In this document: positions 1-8,106 of the stretch, in pieces
Numbering within the stretch: position 1 is the first letter of the stretch
Layout of the letters: each line of letters begins with the position of its first letter
Source of the DNA: JBQTIM01 sp052388135
GTDB lineage: Bacteria; Elusimicrobiota; Elusimicrobia; FEN-1173
Assembly (NCBI GenBank): GCA_052388135.1
Contig: JBQTIM010000050.1
Span: forward strand, 1-9,078
DNA: 9,078 bases
Direction of reading: 5' to 3'
Made by a program: the position numbers and the translations under genes
Notes under the pieces: model-generated
The model's database searches: none
What the model saw: only the letters and a program-made list of their open reading frames with translations
What the model was told of the DNA's origin: nothing

Positions 1-564
1 GACTGCGCCGGCCGCCGCTTCAACCGGGAAACCCTGGAGGTGACCTACAAGGGCAAATCCATCGCCGACGTGCTGGAGATGCCGGCCGAGGAGGCCGCCG
101 CGTTCTTCGAGACCGTTCCCCTGGTGGGCCGCATCCTGAAAAGCCTGGTGGACGTGGGCATGAACTACGCCGCCATCGGCCAGCCCGCCACCACTTTGTC
201 GGGCGGCGAGGCCCAGCGGGTCAAGCTGGCCGCCGAGCTCTGCCGCCGCGCCACGGGCCGCACCCTCTATATATTGGACGAGCCCACCACCGGCCTCCAT
301 TTCGCCGACGTGGAGAAGCTTCTGGGCGTCCTGCACCGCCTGGTGGAGGGGGGCAACACCGTTTTGGTCATCGAGCACAACCTGGACGTCATCAAAACCG
401 CCGACTGGATCCTGGACCTGGGGCCCGAAGGGGGCGCGGGCGGCGGCCGCCTGGTGGCCGAAGGGCCTCCGGAAGCCGTGGCCGACGCGCCCGCTTCCCA
501 CACCGGGCGATTCCTCAAACCGCTGCTGGCCGCCGGGCGGGCGGCCGGGGTTCCCGCGGCCTGA
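1..564 (+). CDS. uvrA: UvrA excinuclease ABC subunit A, C-terminal part (5' end outside window)
   Basis: UvrA is the damage-sensing ATPase of UvrABC nucleotide excision repair; it loads UvrB at DNA lesions in the cytoplasm. The reading frame is open from base 1, giving 187 visible residues. The first residues (DCAGRRFNRETLEV) match the last Cys of the second UvrA zinc finger and the segment after it. Next come the ABC signature LSGGEAQR (visible residues 66-73), Walker B LYILDEPTTGLH (from about 89, with D93 and E94) and the H-loop His in VIEHNLD (H126). The usual short tail follows, ending GRFLKPLLAAGRAAGVPAA. These are the signature, Walker B and switch elements of the second ABC module, so the fragment is intact to its natural stop. 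An internal GTG at 40 is not the start. UvrA is not a usual member of the dnaA cluster, so it probably marks the end of a separate transcription unit upstream of the origin. Confidence 0.97.
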   Translation, partial: DCAGRRFNRETLEVTYKGKSIADVLEMPAEEAAAFFETVPLVGRILKSLVDVGMNYAAIGQPATTLSGGEAQRVKLAAELCRRATGRTLYILDEPTTGLHFADVEKLLGVLHRLVEGGNTVLVIEHNLDVIKTADWILDLGPEGGAGGGRLVAEGPPEAVADAPASHTGRFLKPLLAAGRAAGVPAA

Positions 565-570
565 TTTTCC

Positions 571-602
571 GTCGGAGTGAAACCGACATGTAAATTTTTT
601 TT
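571..602 (+). terminator. possible weak terminator after uvrA
   Basis: GTCGG (571-575) pairs with CCGAC (583-587) around a 7-base loop. A run of eight T begins at 595, seven bases after the stem. The stem is only 5 bp and the T run is displaced, so this is a weak candidate. The stronger terminator at 659-710 could serve uvrA instead. Confidence 0.3.
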
Positions 603-609
603 CGTTTGC

Positions 610-638
610 TTGACAAAAATATCTCGATGAATTACCAT
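610..638 (+). promoter_or_regulatory. sigma70-type promoter between uvrA and dnaA
   Basis: There is a perfect -35 TTGACA at 610-615, a 17-base spacer, and TACCAT at 633-638, which matches TATAAT at 4 of 6 positions. The spacer and flanks are AT-rich. A transcript would start near 645. It faces dnaA but lies about 190 bases from the dnaA start, with a strong terminator-like hairpin (659-710) in between. It could therefore drive a very short RNA, or dnaA with attenuation. Confidence 0.55.
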
Positions 639-646
639 TGTCCACA
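638..646 (+). promoter_or_regulatory. weak DnaA-box-like site overlapping the promoter
   Basis: TTGTCCACA differs from the consensus TTATCCACA at one position. It begins at the last base of the -10 of the promoter at 610-638 and covers the predicted transcription start, so DnaA bound here could block that promoter. One mismatch in nine bases is common by chance; the location near the consensus boxes is the only extra support. Confidence 0.35.
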
Positions 647-658
647 AGTCGGTTCTTT

Positions 659-710
659 CCGCCCCTGCGCGACGAGTTTTCCGCTCCACATGGAGCCAGG
701 GGCGGTTTTT
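659..710 (+). terminator. strong intrinsic terminator with nested hairpin
   Basis: CCGCCCCTG (659-667) pairs perfectly with CAGGGGCGG (697-705), followed directly by TTTTT (706-710). Inside the loop GCTCC (683-687) pairs with GGAGC (692-696) across an ACAT tetraloop, giving a two-tier hairpin. The 9-bp GC-rich stem plus T run is a textbook rho-independent terminator. It may end uvrA transcripts, end a short RNA starting near 645, or act as an attenuator in the dnaA leader. Confidence 0.75.
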
Positions 711-778
711 CATGCTACGCCGCGGTAAAAAATGGCATTACATGGCTCTTAAAATTCTATCAAGATAAATAACAACAA

Positions 779-787
779 TTATCCACA
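779..787 (+). promoter_or_regulatory. DnaA box 1 (consensus TTATCCACA)
   Basis: Exact match to TTATCCACA, adjacent to the AT-rich stretch on its 5' side. It faces the opposite way to the other two boxes, forming the left arm of a dyad with box 3. Confidence 0.85.
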
Positions 788-789
788 GA

Positions 790-798
790 TGTGAATAA
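790..798 (-). promoter_or_regulatory. DnaA box 2 (TTATTCACA on the minus strand)
   Basis: TGTGAATAA on the plus strand reads TTATTCACA on the minus strand, matching the TTATNCACA consensus. It is two bases from box 1 and three bases from box 3, so bound DnaA monomers would be tightly packed. Confidence 0.75.
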
Positions 799-801
799 CT
801 T

Positions 802-810
802 TGTGGATAA
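802..810 (-). promoter_or_regulatory. DnaA box 3 (consensus), abutting the dnaA ribosome binding site
   Basis: TGTGGATAA reads TTATCCACA on the minus strand, an exact consensus box. It ends one base before the dnaA Shine-Dalgarno AGGGGAG (812-818). DnaA bound here would lie across the leader of its own gene, which fits autoregulation; that role is inferred. Confidence 0.85.
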
Positions 811-825
811 CAGGGGAGTGTCAAA

Positions 826-2208
826 GTGTTTGCCATTAAATCCGCCGAGGAATTGTGGGAGGGAGTTCTTTCAGGCCTGAAATCCGGGATGAAAGAGGAA
901 ACGTACTCCCTGTGGGTGAAGCCTCTCAGGCCGTTGCGGTGGGAGAATAATCTCCTCACCCTCCAAGTTCCCAACCGGTTCTTTTCCGATTGGATCCGGC
1001 AGAACTGCCAGGCTTCCATAGAAAGCCTGCTCCGCGAAGCGGCGGGCGGCGACGCGGCCCTGGAGTTCCAGATGGCCCAGGAGCTCGAGCCTATCCTGAT
1101 CCGGGAAGAGGCGCGGGTGGACCCCGTGCCCACGCCGCGGGCGGAGAACCAATTCACGGAAGAGCGCTTCAACCCCAAATACACCTTCGACAGCTTCGTG
1201 GTGGGACCCTCCAACCGGTTCGCGCAGGCGGCGGCGGAGGCCGTGGCCAAAGACCCGGGCCGGGCCTACAACCCTCTTTTCCTTTACGGCGGCGTCGGGC
1301 TGGGAAAAACCCATATCCTCCACGCGGTGGGCCACCACATCCACGCCAAGAACCCCGGCGCCCGGGTGCTCTACATCACCTCGGAAAAGTTCATCAACGA
1401 GTTCATCGATTCCCTCCGCTTCGAGCGCATGAAGGACTTCCGCGCCAAGTACCGCAACGTGGACTGCCTCCTCATCGACGACATCCAGTCCCTCATGAAC
1501 AAGGAAAACTCCCAGGAGGAGTTCTTCTACACCTTCAACACGCTCTACGATTCCCGCAAGCAGATCGTCATCTCCTCCGACCGCAGCCCCAACGAGACCA
1601 AGGTGAGCGCGCGCCTGGTGTCGCGCTTCGAATGGGGCGTGGTGGCCGACATCCAGGCCCCCGACCTGGAGACGCGCATCGCCATTTTGAGGAAAAAGGC
1701 CGCCGCCGAGCGCATCTTCGTGCCCGACGACGTCATCCTCTACATCGCCAGCCAGATCCGCTCCAACATCCGGGAGCTGGAGGGCAGCCTCATCCGCATC
1801 GTGGCCTTTTCCTCGCTCACGGGGACCCCGCTCACCGTGGACGCCGCCCGGGAGACTTTGAAGGACATCGCCTCCGCCTCCGAGTCCGCCCGGCCCGTCA
1901 CCATCCAGTGCATCCAGGAAGTCACGGCCAAGCATTTCAACCTGGACATCAAGGACATGCGCTCCAAGCGCCGCACCGACGCCATCGCCTTCCCCCGCCA
2001 GATCGCCATGTACATGGCGCGCACCCTCACCGAATCCTCCACCACGGAGATCGGCGAGGCCTTCGGCGGCAAGGACCACACCACCGTCATGCACGCCTGC
2101 AACAAGATCAAGACGAAAATGGCCGCGGACCCGTACTTCGTGGCGCTCATCAACAAGATCTCCCAGCAGGTCAAGACCGCCGCCTCCCTGGACGGTTACA
2201 AACCCTGA
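826..2208 (+). CDS. dnaA: DnaA chromosomal replication initiator
   Basis: DnaA is the AAA+ ATPase that binds DnaA boxes at oriC, melts the duplex and helps load the replicative helicase. The 460-residue product has the normal family length. Domain I is about residues 1-90 (ELWEGVLSGLKSGM, with the typical aromatic W30), followed by a short variable linker. The AAA+ domain has Walker A GGVGLGKT (155-162, K161), Walker B LLIDD (215-219), an Arg-finger region SARLVSRFEWG (R263, R267) and the sensor II Arg in SNIRELEG (R316). Domain IV ends with the DNA-binding signature DHTTVMHAC (417-425). The start is GTG 826 with AGGGGAG at 812-818, spaced 7 bases, and the N-terminus aligns with the family there. 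Three DnaA boxes directly upstream suggest autoregulation. No key residue is missing. Confidence 0.98.
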   Translation: MFAIKSAEELWEGVLSGLKSGMKEETYSLWVKPLRPLRWENNLLTLQVPNRFFSDWIRQNCQASIESLLREAAGGDAALEFQMAQELEPILIREEARVDPVPTPRAENQFTEERFNPKYTFDSFVVGPSNRFAQAAAEAVAKDPGRAYNPLFLYGGVGLGKTHILHAVGHHIHAKNPGARVLYITSEKFINEFIDSLRFERMKDFRAKYRNVDCLLIDDIQSLMNKENSQEEFFYTFNTLYDSRKQIVISSDRSPNETKVSARLVSRFEWGVVADIQAPDLETRIAILRKKAAAERIFVPDDVILYIASQIRSNIRELEGSLIRIVAFSSLTGTPLTVDAARETLKDIASASESARPVTIQCIQEVTAKHFNLDIKDMRSKRRTDAIAFPRQIAMYMARTLTESSTTEIGEAFGGKDHTTVMHACNKIKTKMAADPYFVALINKISQQVKTAASLDGYKP

Positions 2209-2221
2209 ATTTTTATATAAT
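2195..2221 (+). promoter_or_regulatory. candidate promoter for dnaN
   Basis: A perfect -10 TATAAT lies at 2216-2221, a few bases after the dnaA stop. A poor -35 GTTACA sits at 2195-2200 with a short 15-base spacer, still inside the end of dnaA. It is about 140 bases upstream of dnaN. The -10 is convincing; the -35 is not. Confidence 0.45.
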
Positions 2222-2243
2222 GGGCGTGCCGGTTTTGGGAGGC

Positions 2244-2338
2244 TCAAAATCCAAAACCCGAAGTCCAAATCAAGCCCCGAACGGCAAGAACCGATTTGAG
2301 TTTTGAGCTTGCCGTTTGATTCGAACTTAGGATTTTGA
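2244..2338. repeat. imperfect inverted repeat made of degenerate 7-base units, dnaA-dnaN spacer
   Basis: Three pairs of matching segments occur in mirrored order. TCAAAATCC (2244-2252) pairs with GGATTTTGA (2330-2338). AAGTCCAAATCA (2261-2272) pairs at 10 of 12 positions with TGATTCGAACTT (2317-2328). AACGGCAAG (2280-2288) pairs with CTTGCCGTT (2308-2316). The central loop is 19 bases. Each arm also reads as loose heptamers (CCAAAAC, CCGAAGT, CCAAATC; then TCGAACT, TTGAACT, TTGGATT). It lies between the candidate promoter and the dnaN Shine-Dalgarno GAGG (2354-2357), so any dnaN leader RNA would fold through it. It looks like intergenic repeat DNA; no transposase or terminal duplication is visible. 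Confidence 0.7.
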
Positions 2339-2363
2339 ACTTTGGATTTCAGCGAGGATATCT

Positions 2364-3473
2364 ATGCAAGTCCGCTGCCTTAAAGAAGAGCTCTTCAAAG
2401 GCGTCCAGCTGGTGCAGAGCGCCATTTCTCCCCGCAGCACCCTTCCCGTTTTGGCCAACATCCTTTTGGAGAGCAACGGCGGCAGCCTGCGCCTGTCCTC
2501 CACGGATTTGGAGGTGGGCATCCGCTGCCACGTGAAGGCCGACATCAAGACGGGCGGCTCCACCACCGTGCCGGCCCGCACGCTGGGCGATTTCCTGCGC
2601 ACCCTGGAGGACGGCCGCGAGCTGGACATCAAGGTGGAAGAAGGCCAGAAGATGGAGATCCGCTCCGGCAAGGACCGCTGCATCCTCATCGGCCTGCCCA
2701 AGGACGACTACCCGGCCCTGCCCGAGTTCAGCCAGAGCAAATCTTTCAGCGTGGCCCGCGGCGCCCTGCGCGAGATGATCCGCAAGACCGCCTTCGCCGT
2801 GTCCACCGACGAGACGCGCTACGTGCTCAACGGCGTCAACTTCCTGGTGGAGAAGGGCAAGGCCACCCTGGTGGCCACCGACGGCCGCCGCCTGGCCTAC
2901 ATCCGCCGCGACGTGGCCGACGACAAGGCCCAGGCCGCCGCCATCATCCCCACCAAGGCCATGAACGAGCTGGCCCGCGTGCTGGCCGCCGACGAGAAAG
3001 AGGCGGAAGTCCAAGTGGGCTTCACGGACAACCAGGTGACCTTCAAGCACAAGGACACCCTGATCCTCTCCCGGCTCATCGAGGGGCACTTCCCCAATTT
3101 CGAGCAGGTCATCCCCAAGAGCCACGAAATCCAACTGAAGTTCAAGACCCGCGACCTGCTCTCCGCCACTCAGCGCGCCGCCGTGGGCACGCTGGAAAAA
3201 GGCGGCTCCATCCGCTACGGCCTGGCCAAGGGCAAAATGCAGATGTCGGCCTCCGCCCAGGGCCGCGTGGAAGTGGAAGCCGAGCTGGAAGTGGATTACG
3301 CCGGTTCGCCCCTGGCCATCGCCTTCAACCCCGCCTACATCATCGACGTGCTGAAAGCCCTGGAGACCGAGGAGGTTTTCTTGGAGCTCACCACCTCGCT
3401 CAACCCCGGCGTCCTGCGCCCCGTGGGCGACGACGATTACAAATACGTCGTCATGCCCATGCAGCTCACCTGA
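2364..3473 (+). CDS. dnaN: DNA polymerase III beta sliding clamp
   Basis: DnaN dimerises into a ring around DNA and tethers the replicative polymerase and other clamp-binding proteins. The product is 369 residues, the usual size (about 366-378). The N-terminus MQVRCLKEELFKGVQLVQSA and the segment ISPRSTLPVLANILLE are typical of domain 1. The middle domain has FAVSTDETRYVLNGV and LVATDGRRLAYIRR, which match the conserved beta-clamp segments. The C-terminus YVVMPMQLT carries the conserved VMPM(R/Q)L end that lines the peptide-binding pocket. The start is ATG 2364 with GAGG at 2354-2357, six bases upstream. It follows dnaA with a 155-base spacer holding a TATAAT box and an inverted repeat, so it probably has its own promoter as well as read-through from dnaA. 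Confidence 0.98.
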   Translation: MQVRCLKEELFKGVQLVQSAISPRSTLPVLANILLESNGGSLRLSSTDLEVGIRCHVKADIKTGGSTTVPARTLGDFLRTLEDGRELDIKVEEGQKMEIRSGKDRCILIGLPKDDYPALPEFSQSKSFSVARGALREMIRKTAFAVSTDETRYVLNGVNFLVEKGKATLVATDGRRLAYIRRDVADDKAQAAAIIPTKAMNELARVLAADEKEAEVQVGFTDNQVTFKHKDTLILSRLIEGHFPNFEQVIPKSHEIQLKFKTRDLLSATQRAAVGTLEKGGSIRYGLAKGKMQMSASAQGRVEVEAELEVDYAGSPLAIAFNPAYIIDVLKALETEEVFLELTTSLNPGVLRPVGDDDYKYVVMPMQLT

Positions 3474-3577
3474 AGGGGCCGTCGGCGGCCCGGCGGGGGG
3501 GAATCCAGCCGTTCTTCAGGCGGCCGCCGTTTTCGCCGCCGCGCTTTCGCCCCCGCCTCCCGCCCTCGGCGCGTTGA
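3474..3577. other. GC-rich foldable spacer before recF
   Basis: The 104-base gap between dnaN and recF is very GC-rich. GGCGGGGG (3492-3499) is complementary to CCCCCGCC (3550-3557), enclosing an inner pair GGCGGC (3519-3524) and GCCGCC (3535-3540). There is no T run after either stem, so it is not a clear rho-independent terminator. No Shine-Dalgarno is visible before recF. The fold could affect recF translation, but long GC-rich stretches form such pairs easily. Confidence 0.35.
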
Positions 3578-4771
3578 ATGTTCCTTCATTCCATCACCCT
3601 CGTCCAATTCCGAAATTTTTCCCGGCTCCAGGCGGAGCTGCCGCCGGGGTTGAGCGTCTTCGCGGGCGCCAACGGCTCCGGCAAATCCAACGTCCTGGAG
3701 GCGGCGGCCGTTTTGGCGTCCGGCCAAAGCCACCGCGGCGCCGACCCGCGCCACATGGTCCAATGGGGCCTGGACGGCCTGGCTCTCAAAGGCGAGTTCC
3801 GACCGTCGGCGGCCGGCGAAGAGGCCTTCACCGTGGAGGTCAAGCAAAAGGCCGGCCGGCCGCGCCAGACGTCGGTGAACGGCGCGGCGCAGAAGCGGCT
3901 GAGGGATTGGGCCGGGCGCGCGCCTCTGGTGGCCTTTTCTCCCGACGACCTTTCTTTGGTCAAGGGCGAGCCGGCCCTGCGCCGCAGGGCCTTGAACGAT
4001 CTCTTGGGGCAGGTGGACGGCGCATATCTCGAGGCTTTGCAGCGCTACAACAAGGTGCTGGCCGAGCGGAATGAGACCTTGCGGCAGATTCAGCGGGGGG
4101 AGCGCAACAGATCGGCCCTGGAGCCTTGGACGGCCGCCTTGCTCAAGGACGGCGCGGCCATCAGCCTGGCGCGGCGGGATTTCCTGCCGGGCTTCAGCGC
4201 CCTGGCGGCCCGCAAGCACGGCGAGCTGGCCGGCGCCGAAGAAGCCGCGGCCATTCTCTACAAACCTTCCTTGGCGTTGGAGGCCGCGGCTCCGTCCGAC
4301 CGCCCGGAGTTTCCGGCGGAAGGGGCCGTTCCGGCTTCCGATGAGGCCGCCGCCGTTTCGGCCGCGGCCCGCCGGCGGCTGGAAGAGCTGAGGGAGGCCG
4401 AAATCGCCGTGGGCGGAACGCTGATCGGCCCCCATCGGGACGACCTCGAGTTCCTCCTGAACGGCCGGCCCGCCCGCGACTACGCATCCCAGGGCCAGCA
4501 GCGCACCCTGGCCTTGGCGGTCAAGCTGGCCGAGCGCCAATGCCTGGAGGACCGGCTGGGCCGCCGCCCTCTTTTCCTCCTGGACGACGTTTTGAGCGAA
4601 TTGGACCCTCTCCGCCGGGCGCAGTTGGCCCGGTCCCTGGACGACGGCGCCCAATGTTTGATCACCCTGACTTCGCCGGCGGACTGGCCCCGGGAAGCCC
4701 CGGCCCTCCGGCCCGGGCAGGTCTTCGAGGTCGCGGCGGGCCGGCTGCGGGCGCGGGAGCCTTCCGCGTGA
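3578..4771 (+). CDS. recF: RecF DNA replication and repair ATPase
   Basis: RecF is an SMC-like ABC ATPase that acts with RecO and RecR to load RecA at single-strand gaps and stalled forks. The N-terminus MFLHSITLVQFRNF matches the RecF start, followed by Walker A GANGSGKS (30-37, K36). Near the C-terminus are the signature region YASQGQQRTLALAVKLAE (from 302) and Walker B LFLLDDVLSELD (332-343, D336 and D337). At 397 residues it is somewhat longer than typical RecF (about 360-375), the extra length probably lying in the Ala-rich middle. The start is fixed: an in-frame TGA (3575-3577) directly precedes ATG 3578. No Shine-Dalgarno is visible. The stop overlaps the next gene in GTGA, so the two are translationally coupled. 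Leu TTG codons look commoner here than in dnaN or gyrB, consistent with lower expression. Confidence 0.96.
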   Translation: MFLHSITLVQFRNFSRLQAELPPGLSVFAGANGSGKSNVLEAAAVLASGQSHRGADPRHMVQWGLDGLALKGEFRPSAAGEEAFTVEVKQKAGRPRQTSVNGAAQKRLRDWAGRAPLVAFSPDDLSLVKGEPALRRRALNDLLGQVDGAYLEALQRYNKVLAERNETLRQIQRGERNRSALEPWTAALLKDGAAISLARRDFLPGFSALAARKHGELAGAEEAAAILYKPSLALEAAAPSDRPEFPAEGAVPASDEAAAVSAAARRRLEELREAEIAVGGTLIGPHRDDLEFLLNGRPARDYASQGQQRTLALAVKLAERQCLEDRLGRRPLFLLDDVLSELDPLRRAQLARSLDDGAQCLITLTSPADWPREAPALRPGQVFEVAAGRLRAREPSA

Positions 4772-5127
4772 AGCCCCGCCCTCCCCGGTCTCCGCGCGGG
4801 CCGGTCTCCGCCCAGAGCCTGTTCGAAGGCCTGCTGAAAAACGTGGGCTTCAACCCGGGCCACTTCGCCGTCTTCGAGATCTGGGACAACCTTTTGGGCC
4901 GCGAGGCGTCCCGCGCCCGCGCCGTGGGCCTGCAGGGCGGCACCCTGCACGTGGAGGCCGCCTCCCCCGCCCACGTCCACGACCTCACGCTGCGGAAGAA
5001 AACCCTCTTGAAGAAGCTGAACCAACACTTTGGCGGCCGCGCGGTCATATCTGATATAATGATCCGGCTACCGGACGCCCGTCGGAAAACGGCCCCGGAA
5101 GACGGCCGAAAATCCGCCGCGTCCTGA
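4768..5127 (+). CDS. DUF721 / DciA-like protein, putative replicative helicase operator
   Basis: This short protein (119 residues) has the DUF721 pattern: a helical N-terminal part with W39 in FEIWDNLLGREA, then GGTLHVEAASPAHVHDLTLRK (57-77) and KKLNQHFGG...VISDIMIRL (82-101). DUF721 includes DciA, which interacts with the DnaB-type helicase and stands in for DnaC/DnaI loaders in many bacteria; that role is known for the family and inferred here. The Arg/Pro-rich N-terminus and basic C-terminal tail are not conserved features. I chose GTG 4768, overlapping the recF stop by 4 bases, with GGGAG at 4755-4759. The frame stays open upstream to an ATG at 4540, but that extension is a Pro/Gly/Arg-rich shadow of recF. 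The position between recF and gyrB is usual for this family. A gyrB promoter seems to lie inside its 3' end. Confidence 0.88.
   Translation: MKPRPPRSPRGPVSAQSLFEGLLKNVGFNPGHFAVFEIWDNLLGREASRARAVGLQGGTLHVEAASPAHVHDLTLRKKTLLKKLNQHFGGRAVISDIMIRLPDARRKTAPEDGRKSAAS
5052..5060 (+). promoter_or_regulatory. extended -10 promoter for gyrB inside the DUF721 gene
   Basis: TGATATAAT contains the extended -10 TG at 5052-5053, one base, then a perfect TATAAT at 5055-5060. A weak -35 TTGGCG lies at 5030-5035 with a 19-base spacer; extended -10 promoters tolerate that. The start would be near 5067, giving a gyrB leader of about 125 bases that includes a small CGCTC/GAGCG hairpin (5136-5148). Confidence 0.55.
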
Positions 5128-5178
5128 AAATTTTTCGCTCCGCGAGCGCGTCCGCCAAATCATGAAAGAAAAGAAAAA

Positions 5179-5185
5179 AGGGAGG
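5179..5185 (+). promoter_or_regulatory. Shine-Dalgarno that decides the gyrB start
   Basis: AGGGAGG is a near-ideal ribosome binding site, six bases before GTG 5192. The upstream in-frame ATG at 5162 has no recognisable site before it. Confidence 0.75.
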
Positions 5186-5191
5186 AAATCG

Positions 5192-7735
<2,544 letters not shown>

Positions 7736-7753
7736 AGCGGCCGGTTTTCAAGC

Positions 7754-8101
7754 GTGCTTTTTTGGCTGAAGGCTCTGATTTCCGGCCTGGTCATCGCCGG
7801 GGCGTCGGAATTGGGGAAAAAATTTCCCTGGTTCGGAGCGGTGCTGGTTTCTCTGCCGTTGACGTCCATCTTGACCTTGGCTTGGCTCTATAGGGAAACG
7901 GGAGACGCCCAAAAGGCCGCGGTCATGGCCCGGGGAATTTTGCTCGCTTTGGCGCCGTCCCTTTTGTTCTTTGTCATTTTTCCGGCGCTCATAAAAGGCG
8001 GGTGGAAGTTCGTTCCGGCGATGGCGGTGTCCGCCTCCGCCATGGCCGTGACCTACGCCGGGTACGCCTGGCTGTTGGCCCGGTTCGGCATAACCCTCTG
8101 A
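7754..8101 (+). CDS. DUF3147-family four-helix membrane protein
   Basis: This is a 115-residue hydrophobic protein with four likely membrane helices (about 2-18, 26-45, 59-81 and 86-108). The segment GASELGKKFPWFGAVLVSLPLTSILTLAWLYRETGD resembles DUF3147, a small inner-membrane family with no established function. Short basic loops (GKK, RETGDAQK, KGGWK) separate the helices. The start is GTG 7754, 18 bases after the gyrB stop, with no clear Shine-Dalgarno, so it may be expressed by read-through or coupling from gyrB. It ends 5 bases before the next gene. No catalytic or transport motif can be pointed out. The family call is from remembered patterns, not a search. Confidence 0.75.
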   Translation: MLFWLKALISGLVIAGASELGKKFPWFGAVLVSLPLTSILTLAWLYRETGDAQKAAVMARGILLALAPSLLFFVIFPALIKGGWKFVPAMAVSASAMAVTYAGYAWLLARFGITL

Positions 8102-8106
8102 GCGCG

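Larger units (their letters stand above)
711..825. other. oriC: probable chromosomal origin of replication (oriC), core region
   Basis: The stretch directly upstream of dnaA has an AT-rich segment (about 725-778) followed by three consensus DnaA boxes in 32 bases (779-810). In many bacteria oriC lies next to dnaA and consists of DnaA boxes beside an AT-rich unwinding element, and this fits that layout. Few boxes are present, so the origin would be compact; a second part elsewhere cannot be excluded. No second box cluster is visible between dnaA and dnaN. The call rests on box sequences and gene context. Confidence 0.75.

Noticed and set aside
871..2268. 465-codon open frame on the minus strand over dnaA
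   Set aside because: It is antisense to a complete DnaA with all motifs; its product is a Val/Gly/Asp/His-rich shadow caused by the GC-rich codon pattern.
990..2306. 438-codon + strand frame overlapping dnaA
   Set aside because: It is a Pro/Arg/His-rich out-of-frame reading of dnaA with no domain.
2244..2338. CRISPR array or tRNA in the dnaA-dnaN spacer
   Set aside because: Repeat units are 7 bases and degenerate, there are no regular spacers, and no cloverleaf or T-loop sequence is present.
3437..4654. 405-codon minus-strand frame over recF
   Set aside because: It is antisense to RecF, with low-complexity Arg/Gln/Ala content and no recognisable motif.
4540..4767. N-terminal extension of the DUF721 protein from ATG 4540
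   Set aside because: The extra residues are Pro/Gly/Arg-rich and lie wholly within recF; GTG 4768 with GGGAG upstream and a 4-base overlap is the normal arrangement.
5131..5148. Terminator between the DUF721 gene and gyrB
   Set aside because: The CGCTC/GAGCG stem is preceded, not followed, by the T run, so it is not a terminator on the + strand; no minus-strand gene needs one.
5162..5191. gyrB start at ATG 5162
   Set aside because: No ribosome site precedes it, and the ten extra codons encode the Shine-Dalgarno for GTG 5192. It remains possible.
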